Part shown: positions 7,954-13,746 of the stretch, one piece after another
Layout of the letters: each line of letters begins with the position of its first letter
How positions within the stretch are numbered: the first letter of the stretch is position 1
DNA from: DAOUEG01 sp964595455
Lineage (GTDB): Bacteria > Chloroflexota > Dehalococcoidia > Dehalococcoidales > RBG-16-60-22
Length of the DNA: 21,423 nucleotides
Reading direction: 5' to 3'
NCBI GenBank assembly: GCA_964595455.1
Contig: CAZQQL010000057.1
Span: forward strand, 1-21,423
The notes under the pieces: generated by a model
Database searches by the model: none
What the model was told of the DNA's origin: nothing
Seen by the model: only the letters and a program-made list of their open reading frames with translations
Translations under genes and position numbers: made by a program

Positions 7954-8970
7954 TTAGAAAATCATCGTAGCGTCACCGAAGGAATAGAAACGGTAACGAT
8001 GCATAACGGCTTCTTTATAGGCGGCGTCGATGATCACTTTGCCGGCAAAGGCGCTGACCAACATCAGCAGGCTGGATTCGGGGAGATGAAAATTGGTAAT
8101 CAGGGCATCAGTGACAAGGAAATCGTGGCCGGGAAGAATGAACAACTCCACCCAGCCCTCGTAGGGATCGAGGGCTGGGTTCCTGCTGACAAGCGCAGCC
8201 TGCTCTACCAGACGGACCGAGGTGGTGCCCACACAGATAACCCGGCGGTGTTCTTTCTTGGCCTTTGAGATGGCGGTGGCGACGCGACTATCGATGACCC
8301 CGTACTCTTTATGGATTTTGTGGTTCCGCGGGTCTTCTTCGGTCACGGGGCGGAATGTGTCCAGCCCGACATGGAGAGTCGTGTAGAGACACTCTATTCC
8401 CATCGCCTCCAGCTTTTCCAGGAGTGCCGGGGTGAAGTGGAGTCCGGCAGTAGGGGCGGCGGCGCTGCCCGGCTCGTGGGAGTAGACGGTCTGGTAGCGC
8501 TCCGGATCCAGCAGTTTCTCATGGATATAGGGTGGCAGGGGCATTTCCCCGGCATCGGCCAGGCGAGATTCATCCTCGAAACGCACCGTGCGAATGCCTT
8601 CTTCTCCGGCAGCTATGATCTCCGCGGAAATATCCGGGTGTATGATTATTTTCTCGCCGGGCTGGAGCCTTTTGGCGGGCTTGACGAGGGCTTCCCAGAG
8701 ACCGGGTCCGAGCCTTTTAAGGAGCAGGACTTCCACTTTGCCGCCGGTCTCCCGTCGCGCACCTTTAAGGCGGGCGGGCAGGACGCGGCTGTCGTTAAAA
8801 ACCAGCACATCGCCCTTTTGGAGGTAGTCCGGCAGATCGTAGAAGTGACGATGCTCGAGCCTGCCGGTCGTTCGGTCAATGACCATCAGGCGGGAGTGGT
8901 CGCGGGGCTCTGCGGGATGCTGGGCGATGAGTTCCCTGGGGAGTTCGTAGTTGAAATCACTGGTTTTCAT
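7954..8970 (-). CDS. queA: S-adenosylmethionine:tRNA ribosyltransferase-isomerase QueA
   Basis: Cytoplasmic enzyme of 338 residues that moves the ribosyl part of S-adenosylmethionine onto 7-aminomethyl-7-deazaguanine at position 34 of tRNA to form epoxyqueuosine. The N-terminus DFNYELPRELIAQHPAEPRD is a family hallmark, as are VFNDSRVLPARL (about 54-65), SAAAPTAGLHFT near 168 and the C-terminal LITNFHLPESSLLMLVSAFAG. Length is normal and the gene looks intact. No other queuosine gene (tgt, queG) is in the window. It is divergent from a small zinc-ribbon gene across 71 bases. The ATG at 8970 has no clear Shine-Dalgarno, and the -10 lies 14 bases away, so the leader should be very short. Confidence 0.97.
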   Translation of the reverse strand: MKTSDFNYELPRELIAQHPAEPRDHSRLMVIDRTTGRLEHRHFYDLPDYLQKGDVLVFNDSRVLPARLKGARRETGGKVEVLLLKRLGPGLWEALVKPAKRLQPGEKIIIHPDISAEIIAAGEEGIRTVRFEDESRLADAGEMPLPPYIHEKLLDPERYQTVYSHEPGSAAAPTAGLHFTPALLEKLEAMGIECLYTTLHVGLDTFRPVTEEDPRNHKIHKEYGVIDSRVATAISKAKKEHRRVICVGTTSVRLVEQAALVSRNPALDPYEGWVELFILPGHDFLVTDALITNFHLPESSLLMLVSAFAGKVIIDAAYKEAVMHRYRFYSFGDATMIF

Positions 8971-8984
8971 AACGTGTCACACTC

Positions 8985-9014
8985 ATAATAGCGTGCCCGG
9001 GCGCGGAGAATCAA
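8985..9014 (-). promoter_or_regulatory. promoter of queA
   Basis: Minus-strand TTGATT (9014-9009), an 18-base spacer, then TATTAT (8990-8985). Only 14 bases lie between the -10 and the queA ATG, giving an expected leader of about seven bases. It overlaps the divergent zinc-ribbon control region. Confidence 0.55.
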
Positions 9015-9026
9015 TGAATCCAGGTA

Positions 9027-9035
9027 TGATATAAT
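9027..9035 (+). promoter_or_regulatory. consensus extended -10 of the zinc-ribbon gene
   Basis: TGATATAAT is a perfect extended -10. The ATG follows after six bases, so transcription should start at the initiation codon (leaderless mRNA). The -35 region is poor. Confidence 0.65.
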
Positions 9036-9041
9036 AGACAC

Positions 9042-9248
9042 ATGAGCGAACCGGACGTCCTGGCCTGCTCCATATGTAAACTCGGTCCTCCGGACTGGGA
9101 TTATACCTGCGCCGATTGCGGCGCAAAGTTTGTGTTACCCGCCGCCAAAGGGCCTGCTGAAGAGAAGCGCCGCGCCTGCCCGGAATGCGGCAGCCGCCGT
9201 ATCTCATACAAAGTCACGAAGTCTGAAGCCTGTGCGCCGGGCGGCTGA
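9042..9248 (+). CDS. small zinc-ribbon protein, function unknown
   Basis: Protein of 68 residues with three CxxC knuckles: C9/C12, C23/C26 and C46/C49, plus C64 near the end. C23/C26 with C46/C49 looks like a rubredoxin-like zinc ribbon (CADCG ... CPECGS); C9/C12 may bind a further metal or be redox-active. I recognise no named family beyond zinc ribbon. A role as a nucleic-acid or protein adaptor is typical of such proteins but unproven here. Evidence that it is real: a perfect extended -10 six bases before the ATG, a cysteine spacing that random ORFs rarely show, and a hairpin after the stop. It is divergent from queA. Confidence 0.75.
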   Translation: MSEPDVLACSICKLGPPDWDYTCADCGAKFVLPAAKGPAEEKRRACPECGSRRISYKVTKSEACAPGG

Positions 9249-9256
9249 TAGCCCAT

Positions 9257-9282
9257 TCCGGGGCCGTGGGCCCTCCACCGGA
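9257..9282 (+). terminator. possible hairpin terminator after the zinc-ribbon gene
   Basis: TCCGG (9257-9261) pairs with CCGGA (9278-9282), or alternatively GGGCC (9261-9265) with GGCCC (9269-9273). A T-run appears only about 13 bases later, so this would be a weak or factor-assisted terminator. Confidence 0.35.
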
Positions 9283-9317
9283 TTCGACCTTACATTTTTC
9301 CTCTAGTAAGCAGGGTA

Positions 9318-9346
9318 TTGACAGGCGGGTTTCATCTGTCTATAAT
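9318..9346 (+). promoter_or_regulatory. consensus sigma70 promoter of the TetR-ABC operon
   Basis: TTGACA (9318-9323), exactly 17 bases, then TATAAT (9341-9346): a perfect match to the housekeeping consensus. The -10 overlaps the palindromic operator, so a bound repressor would block it. Confidence 0.92.
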
Positions 9347-9370
9347 AATGAGTGAACGCTCACTCATTAT
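9345..9370. promoter_or_regulatory. 26-bp palindromic operator for the TetR regulator
   Basis: Two perfect 11-bp arms (9345-9355 and 9360-9370, core TGAGTGA ... TCACTCA) flank a four-base centre ACGC. It covers the end of the -10 and the transcription start, 13 bases before the TetR start codon. This is the usual site and size for self-repression by a TetR dimer. The assignment to this regulator rests on position. Confidence 0.88.
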
Positions 9371-9383
9371 AACGGAGGAACTA

Positions 9384-10022
9384 ATGGCCCCGACCCGGCA
9401 GGAAAGAAAAGAGTCCGTCACCAGATTGAGAAAGCAGCAGATATTGGGAGCCGCTTTCCAGGTTTTTTCCACGAAAGGGTTTGCCGCCGCTACGACGGCG
9501 GAAATCGCCGGAGCGGCCGGCGTCGCTGAAGGGACCATCTACAATTATTTCCCGACCAAACGAGAGCTGTTCATAACCGTTATCAGGGAATCCATCATTA
9601 CCCCGTCGCTCCTGGAACTTATCGAGAAGCTGCCGGAAGGGAACATTCCCGGTATCCTGGCGCTTATCCTTAAAAACAGGTTCGAGCTCATAGATACCGG
9701 CGTCGTTCAGCGGATGCCCGTTTTGATGTCCGACGTTATCAAAGACCAGGATCTCTGCCAACTCTGGGTTACGGAGTTCCTTCACCCGTTCCTTAACAAA
9801 ATGCAAGGTATATTCGATTCGCTGGGGAAAACGGGTGTGTACCGCGACATCGATTCCCAGGTGGCAGTAAGGGCTATCGGCGGCATGGTCCTCGGGTTTC
9901 TTCTGCTCAAGACCATGGAAGGCGATTTGTCTCCCCTGAACGAAATGCCTCCAGAGAAGGTCTCCGGCAGCATCATCGACCTGCTGCTGCACGGTTTGAT
10001 GAAAGATAAAGGTCAGGGTTGA
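9384..10022 (+). CDS. TetR/AcrR-family transcriptional repressor
   Basis: Regulator of 212 residues. The N-terminal helix-turn-helix (about residues 20-65) has the TetR signature: ILGAAFQVFSTKGFAAATTA, then EIAGAAGVAEGTIYNYFPTKRELF. The C-terminal ligand-binding and dimer domain (about 75-210) is all-helical, and its ligand cannot be read from sequence. The ATG at 9384 has GGAGG five bases upstream; the in-frame extension to 9318 would start in the -35 box and is rejected. It is first gene of an operon with an ABC ATPase 16 bases later and its permease. Tight control by its own operator fits a repressor that responds to a substrate of the exporter, such as a drug or toxic metabolite. Confidence 0.95.
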   Translation: MAPTRQERKESVTRLRKQQILGAAFQVFSTKGFAAATTAEIAGAAGVAEGTIYNYFPTKRELFITVIRESIITPSLLELIEKLPEGNIPGILALILKNRFELIDTGVVQRMPVLMSDVIKDQDLCQLWVTEFLHPFLNKMQGIFDSLGKTGVYRDIDSQVAVRAIGGMVLGFLLLKTMEGDLSPLNEMPPEKVSGSIIDLLLHGLMKDKGQG

Positions 10023-10038
10023 TGGCGAGGTGAAAGGC

Positions 10039-10797
10039 ATGGACGAGTCAGCTTTGGTTGTAAAGGATCTCATTTTCAATTACGGGGACCTCCGGGTAGT
10101 GAACGGCATCTCCCTGGATATCCCGGCCGGTACGAGCTTCGGGCTGCTGGGGCCGAACGGCTCCGGCAAGACGACGCTCATCCGCCTGCTCGTGGGGCTG
10201 ATCAAGCCGGCGCAGGGCAGCATCATCAGGCTGGGGGAAAAGCCAACCAGGGCGAATTCACGTTCCATCGGCTACATGCCCCAGCAGCCGGCGCTGTATA
10301 GCGAACTGACCGTGGCGCAGAACATAGATTTCTTCGCCCGGGTGTACGGCATGAAGGACGGGAAAGAGCGTAAGGCACGAGTCGAGGAGACGATCAGGAC
10401 CGTCGCTCTCTGGCCGAAACGCACCACGCAGGTGATGAAGCTGAGCGGCGGCATGAAACAGCGAGTCAGCCTGGCCTGCGCCATCGTGCACCGGCCGCCG
10501 CTGGTGTTCCTCGACGAGCCGACCGTCGGGCTGGACCCGGAACTGCGGGTGAACTTCTGGGAGCACTTCCACGAGATGACGGAGCAGGGTTCCACGCTCA
10601 TCGTGTCCAGCCACACCATGGACGACGCGGCGCATTGCCGGAAGCTGGTCTTTCTGCGGGAAGGCAACATCATCGCGATGGGCACTCCGGACGAGCTCCG
10701 GGAGGCCTGCGGCAGCTCCAACCTGGAAGACGCCTTCCTGTACTTCATCAAGAAGATGGCGACCACAGGGAGAGAGGAGAAGGTCCATGCTGGTTAA
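10039..10797 (+). CDS. ABC transporter ATP-binding protein (ABC-2 / drug-export type)
   Basis: ATPase of 252 residues that powers the membrane partner encoded next. Walker A GPNGSGKT is at 38-45, the Q-loop at QQ82-83, the signature LSGGMKQR at 135-142, Walker B LVFLDEP at 155-161, the D-loop GLDPE just after and the switch histidine at 192. The set resembles DrrA/CcmA-type multidrug exporters, but substrate is unknown. The start is ATG 10039, with GAGGTG six bases before it. A GTG nine bases upstream lies inside that ribosome site. The 3' end overlaps the permease start by 11 bases, so translation is likely coupled. Confidence 0.96.
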   Translation: MDESALVVKDLIFNYGDLRVVNGISLDIPAGTSFGLLGPNGSGKTTLIRLLVGLIKPAQGSIIRLGEKPTRANSRSIGYMPQQPALYSELTVAQNIDFFARVYGMKDGKERKARVEETIRTVALWPKRTTQVMKLSGGMKQRVSLACAIVHRPPLVFLDEPTVGLDPELRVNFWEHFHEMTEQGSTLIVSSHTMDDAAHCRKLVFLREGNIIAMGTPDELREACGSSNLEDAFLYFIKKMATTGREEKVHAG

Positions 10798-11521
10798 CTT
10801 CTTCAGCATCGCCAATCGTATCATCACACAGCTCGTGCACGATCGCCGCACCATCGCCTTACTGGTCATCGCGCCGCTGCTCATCGCCAGCATCGTGGGG
10901 GTATCCATTCCGGAGAAGCAAATGCTGGACTATATCGCTCCGGCCATGATGGCCATGCTCATCCTGTTCTTCGGCTTCCTGCTGACGGGCATCAGCTTCC
11001 AGCGAGAGCGTAGCCAGGGGACCTTGGAACGGCTCATGGCAGCGCCGATCACGCGTATGGACATTGTCGGCGGTTACCTGCTGGGGTTCGTACTGTTCGC
11101 ACTGCTCCAGACATTGATAATTTTCTTCTACATGGTATATGTGCTGGATGTCAACTACAACGGTGAGCTCTGGCAGATCCTCGTGTTCCAGGTGCTGATA
11201 GGCATCGGCGCGGTGTGCCTGGGGACATTTGCTTCCACGTTCGCGAGGAACGAGTTCCAGATCACCCAGTTCATCCCCATCGTCGTCCTGCCCCAGTTTT
11301 TCCTGTGCGGGCTGCTCTGGCCGGTGGACCAGATGCCGGAGTACCTGCAATGGATTGCCAAATTCCTGCCCATGACCTATGGAGTGGACGGTATGCGAGC
11401 CCTGATGCAGCAGGGACAGGGTCTGTTGGACGTCGGGAAGGAACTGGGCGTGCTGGCAGGGTTTGCCGCGGCGTTCATGGTCCTGGCGGCGGTCTCCATC
11501 CGGCGGGGCAGCGCAGGATAG
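10787..11521 (+). CDS. ABC-2 type transporter permease
   Basis: Membrane protein of 244 residues with about six hydrophobic segments (near residues 22-42, 50-72, 92-122, 127-152, 162-180 and 220-240). The C-terminal LLWPVDQMPEYLQWIAKFLPMTYGVDGMRAL region is characteristic of ABC-2 (PF01061/PF12698-like) permeases of drug and lipid exporters. The gene overlaps the ATPase gene by 11 bases and has GGAGAAGG just before the ATG. It forms an exporter with the ATPase, both under TetR control. Being half-size, it should act as a dimer. Confidence 0.93.
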   Translation: MLVNFFSIANRIITQLVHDRRTIALLVIAPLLIASIVGVSIPEKQMLDYIAPAMMAMLILFFGFLLTGISFQRERSQGTLERLMAAPITRMDIVGGYLLGFVLFALLQTLIIFFYMVYVLDVNYNGELWQILVFQVLIGIGAVCLGTFASTFARNEFQITQFIPIVVLPQFFLCGLLWPVDQMPEYLQWIAKFLPMTYGVDGMRALMQQGQGLLDVGKELGVLAGFAAAFMVLAAVSIRRGSAG

Positions 11522-11542
11522 CGGTCCGTGCTCCCACCGCAT

Positions 11543-11548
11543 TATACT
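11543..11548 (+). promoter_or_regulatory. possible -10 of the VOC gene
   Basis: TATACT lies 33 bases before the ATG, in the 60-base gap after the permease, and the -35 region is weak. A short palindrome (CTACTcAGTAG) follows directly. The gene may instead be read from the TetR operon. Confidence 0.3.
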
Positions 11549-11581
11549 ACTCAGTAGAAAGCAAAGAGCGGGGAGGACAGC

Positions 11582-11959
11582 ATGACGACAACGACGATAC
11601 CAGCAACAGGGTTCAACTGGCACGAACTGATGACAACCGACACCGGGAAGGCGCGGGCCTTCTATGAGGCGGTGACCGGGCTCAAGATCGGGGGCGGCGA
11701 CTACCCGTTGTTCATGGACGGCGAAAAGCCCGTGGGCGGGCTGGTGGGGCCGAGGGACGGCAAAGCGGAATGGCCGTCCGGCAGCGGGGCGCACTGGGTG
11801 CCGTACATCGGGGTCAAGGACGTGAACACCGCGGTAGCGAAGGCCAGGGAGATGGGTGCGAGCGTGTTCCTGGAGCCGATGGACGTGCCCAACTGGGGCC
11901 GGGTGGCCGGGCTGCGGGACCCGCAGGGCGCGACGTTCGGGGTGTTCCAGCCGATGTAG
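11582..11959 (+). CDS. VOC-superfamily protein (glyoxalase/bleomycin-resistance fold)
   Basis: Protein of 125 residues with the beta-alpha-beta-beta-beta modules of the vicinal oxygen chelate fold: FNWHELMTTDTGKARAFYEAVTG at 10-32, a central HWVPYIGVKDVNTAVAKARE at 65-84 and the closing RVAGLRDPQGATFGVFQP. H13 and a late acidic residue could serve as metal ligands, but the usual full set is not clear. Members include glyoxalases, dioxygenases and antibiotic-binding proteins, and the specific role here is unknown. GGGAGG lies seven bases before the ATG. It sits 60 bases after an exporter operon, so an auxiliary resistance role is conceivable, though unproven. Confidence 0.9.
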   Translation: MTTTTIPATGFNWHELMTTDTGKARAFYEAVTGLKIGGGDYPLFMDGEKPVGGLVGPRDGKAEWPSGSGAHWVPYIGVKDVNTAVAKAREMGASVFLEPMDVPNWGRVAGLRDPQGATFGVFQPM

Positions 11960-12015
11960 GCGGGCCGGGCCGATTCGATTTCTAAAACACCTCATGTAAA
12001 TCTTTTTTCTTCCAA

Positions 12016-12050
12016 GGCTGAGAGGGTCGTAGTAAAACCCTGTTTCAGCC
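12016..12050. repeat. two-part hairpin downstream of the VOC gene
   Basis: GGCTGA (12016-12021) pairs with TCAGCC (12045-12050), and inside it AGGGT (12023-12027) pairs with ACCCT (12037-12041). It has a T-run before it on the plus strand but none after it on either strand, so it is not a standard intrinsic terminator. It lies within the minus-strand repeat ORF. Confidence 0.4.
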
Positions 12051-12076
12051 TCGATTGGTTCCGGCGCCGACAGAAC

Positions 12077-12184
12077 GAAGGGGTTTTTTAGGCTCGATTC
12101 GATTGGGAGGCTGTCCGGGTATTTCAGATTCGGTTCGTTCCGGAGGCTGGTTTGCTTTTCCAGCCTCGATTCGATCCGGAGCGT
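12077..12184 (-). repeat. three degenerate 36-bp tandem repeats coding for a 12-residue motif
   Basis: Around the shared core CTCGATTCGAT(T/C), 36-bp units repeat three times, with looser copies on both sides (about 12043-12204). Read on the minus strand in the frame that opens at ATG 12277, they give TLRIESRLEKQT, SLRNEPNLKYPD and SLPIESSLKNPF. That frame has a weak ribosome site (GGAAG) and a good promoter 40 bases upstream. However, it does not stop until deep inside the opposite-strand VOC and permease genes, so a natural 3' end is missing. It may be a decayed or truncated repeat-protein gene, or a non-coding repeat. I do not call a CDS. Confidence 0.55.
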
Positions 12185-12311
12185 AACCGGTGTTTCAGTC
12201 CCGAGTGTTTTGGCGGGATCGCTGGACAACCGGGATGAGCGGTTGATTACTCCCTGGTTCCTGCCTACTTTTTTCATACGTGAACTTCCTGGTTTTCCGG
12301 TACATCATGCC

Positions 12312-12345
12312 TTGACATTTTAGAACAAAAGTACTATATTGTCAA
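12312..12345. promoter_or_regulatory. face-to-face overlapping sigma70 promoters on both strands
   Basis: Plus strand: TTGACA (12312-12317), 17 bases, TATATT (12335-12340). Minus strand: TTGACA (12345-12340), 17 bases, TAAAAT (12322-12317). The two share the same 34 bp almost symmetrically, with TTGACA and TGTCAA at the ends. The plus promoter points to the tandem DUF2007-like genes and the minus promoter to the ATG at 12277. Both cannot be occupied at once. Confidence 0.7.
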
Positions 12346-12369
12346 TGATGTTTTGTCACTGTTACTGAT

Positions 12370-12397
12370 TATCAATCTATCGATCGAATAATTGATA
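12370..12397. repeat. inverted repeat in the leader of the DUF2007-like pair
   Basis: TATCAAT (12370-12376) and ATTGATA (12391-12397) are complementary, and the loop contains CGATCG. It lies 25-50 bases after the predicted plus-strand transcription start, so it may be an operator or leader hairpin. Confidence 0.4.
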
Positions 12398-12419
12398 TCA
12401 CCATGGCTATTCCTTAACT

Positions 12420-12438
12420 GTCTATTATCATGATAGAC
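12420..12438. repeat. second inverted repeat before the DUF2007-like pair
   Basis: GTCTAT (12420-12425) is complementary to ATAGAC (12433-12438), and within it TATCATGATA (12426-12435) is a perfect palindrome. It lies about 30 bases before the first start codon and could be an operator. Confidence 0.4.
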
Positions 12439-12466
12439 TGCAGTAAACGGTTGATAGTGTGGATTG

Positions 12467-12859
12467 ATGAACAGTGTAGAAGACAACGACTTTGTGCTGG
12501 TCTGGCGCTTTATCGGGGCTTCCGAGGCGTACCTCTGGAAACAACGATTGAAAGCTGCTGGCATACGTGCTGTCATCATGCACAATGAGCGTTACGGGAA
12601 AATGGAATTATGGGTTAAATCCGAGGATTCCGAAGCTGCTCTGGCTCTGCTGAAGGAAAACGCTACCAAATACACATTCCGCATTGGATCATGGAAAAGG
12701 TGGATGACTCTGTTCTCAATGGGTGGGCTGTTTATTGCGATGGCTGTTCTGTTCTATTTCACGATGGAGGACAAGACAGCATCAATCATCGCACTTATTG
12801 CCGGCTTGAGTGTGACCGGCATCATTGTGTATTTCATGCTCCCGGAGAAGAAGAAGTAA
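12467..12859 (+). CDS. DUF2007-like domain protein with two membrane segments, copy 1
   Basis: Protein of 130 residues. Residues about 8-65 resemble the small DUF2007 domain (putative prokaryotic signal-transducing domain): VWRFIGASEAYLWKQRLKAAGIRAVI, then a strand with VKSEDSEAALALLKE. Two hydrophobic helices follow (about 82-100 and 106-125), ending in a lysine-rich tail, so the domain should lie in the cytoplasm against the membrane. Function is unknown. It is a paralogue of the next gene, with the same layout and near-identical EA-x-LWKQ-x-LKAAGI. The start is ATG 12467; a TTG directly before it is less likely. The ribosome site is weak. The region is AT-richer than its neighbours. Confidence 0.75.
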   Translation: MNSVEDNDFVLVWRFIGASEAYLWKQRLKAAGIRAVIMHNERYGKMELWVKSEDSEAALALLKENATKYTFRIGSWKRWMTLFSMGGLFIAMAVLFYFTMEDKTASIIALIAGLSVTGIIVYFMLPEKKK

Positions 12860-12927
12860 TCATTTCTGGATGACCGGGGGACTAGATTGGAGACGTATTT
12901 CGAAAAAATGGGGAAAATAGCAGTACC

Positions 12928-13332
12928 ATGGTGACGGAAGAACTGGTGACTGTGAGGCGCTTTCGTGGAGAAGCGGAGGCTGTCTTGTGGAAACAGTACT
13001 TGAAGGCTGCCGGCATAAGCTCCGTTCTCATTCATGAGAACCAAAGCATGGTCAAGGGGAATGTACTGGTCGAGCTTCAAGTGAAGCCCGGTGACTATGA
13101 GAAAGCTCGCGAATTACTTAAGGAAACCCCGTCTACCCTAAAACCTAAAGTTGGCCGCTGGCAGAGGTGGCTTACGATCGGCATACTGGCCGGGAGCTTC
13201 TTGGGATCGTTCGTATTTGCCGTAGTAGAAATCGACGACATTGCAGCAAAGATAATTCTGGGATTGGTGTGCTTCAGCTTTATCGGGTTCCTTCTATACT
13301 TTTTAGTTCCGCGGAAGCCCTCAAACAAGTAA
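12928..13332 (+). CDS. DUF2007-like domain protein with two membrane segments, copy 2
   Basis: Protein of 134 residues and paralogue of the preceding gene, 68 bases downstream. The DUF2007-like part covers about residues 5-65 (VTVRRFRGEAEAVLWKQYLKAAGISSVLIHENQ, then VKPGDYEKARELLKE). A linker with GRWQRW, shared with copy 1 as GSWKRW, leads into two membrane helices (about 82-101 and 107-127) and a basic tail. The pair clearly arose by tandem duplication and then diverged, except in the first helix and the GxWxRW joint. Probably co-transcribed with copy 1. Role unknown; a two-component membrane sensor or heterodimer is one idea, with no direct support. Confidence 0.75.
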   Translation: MVTEELVTVRRFRGEAEAVLWKQYLKAAGISSVLIHENQSMVKGNVLVELQVKPGDYEKARELLKETPSTLKPKVGRWQRWLTIGILAGSFLGSFVFAVVEIDDIAAKIILGLVCFSFIGFLLYFLVPRKPSNK

Positions 13333-13389
13333 GGAACCATACACAAGAAGGCCTTTTTTTGGTGATGGGCGATCGCGGGAGCCCCGTTA

Positions 13390-13427
13390 ACCAAGTCTCT
13401 CTTGGTCTCTCTTTGCGAACGAGAGAC
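13390..13427. repeat. two adjacent small hairpins
   Basis: ACCAAG/CTTGGT (13390-13395 with 13401-13406) is followed by GTCTCTC/GAGAGAC (13405-13411 with 13421-13427). They share bases, so only one can form fully at a time. They start the palindrome-rich intergenic region. Confidence 0.45.
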
Positions 13428-13488
13428 AATCAACCGTGCGGGGCATTCTTTTGCGGCGAATACCGTATGTTGCTACCTTCGGTGATGG

Positions 13489-13622
13489 ATTCCCGGTCGG
13501 AGCCGGGAATGACACGACGGAGTTCCCCTTATCCCCGGATCAATTCCGGGGCAGGCTCTAACCTTCTCCCATCGAGGGAGAAGGGACGGGAAAGGGAGAA
13601 CCCGCGGGCAGGGACGCCCGCG
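13489..13622. repeat. cluster of four intergenic palindromes (REP-like)
   Basis: Four unrelated stems lie within 134 bases: ATTCCCGG/CCGGGAAT (13489-13496, 13503-13510), CCCCGGA/TCCGGGG (13533-13539, 13545-13551), CCTTCTCCC/GGGAGAAGG (13562-13570, 13576-13584) and CGCGGGC/GCCCGCG (13603-13609, 13616-13622). Loops are five or six bases. They look like several mobile palindromic repeat families piled up in one gap. No gene is seen in 13333-13746. Confidence 0.7.
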
Positions 13623-13678
13623 CTATACGGGTAGTGCAAGCGAGCGAAAAGTGGAGGAGACCTGAAAGGGTGTACCTG

Positions 13679-13716
13679 ACGCCGCAGCCGGTGATGCACA
13701 GAGACGGCTGCGGCGT
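13679..13716 (+). terminator. 12-bp GC stem between convergent genes, terminator-like
   Basis: A perfect 12-bp stem (13679-13690 with 13705-13716, 14-base loop) is followed on the plus strand by a T-rich stretch (TCTTGTTTCTGATTTTTG). It lies between the convergent DUF2007-like pair and the SPFH gene and could end plus-strand transcripts. On the minus strand no T-tract follows. Confidence 0.6.
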
Positions 13717-13746
13717 TCTTGTTTCTGATTTTTGATTCCTGATTTT

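Noticed and set aside
10859..12000. Long minus-strand open frame (continuing from 12277) through the VOC and permease genes
   Set aside because: It is antisense to two clear genes and its composition there is proline/histidine/arginine-rich, as expected of a shadow frame. Only the part in the gap, with repeats and promoter, deserves notice.
12043..12204. CRISPR-like array from the 36-bp period
   Set aside because: The repeats are directly adjacent and degenerate, with no spacers between conserved units.
13390..13622. Possible CRISPR array
   Set aside because: The stems are all different, so no direct repeat of constant sequence and spacing exists; no cas gene is present.
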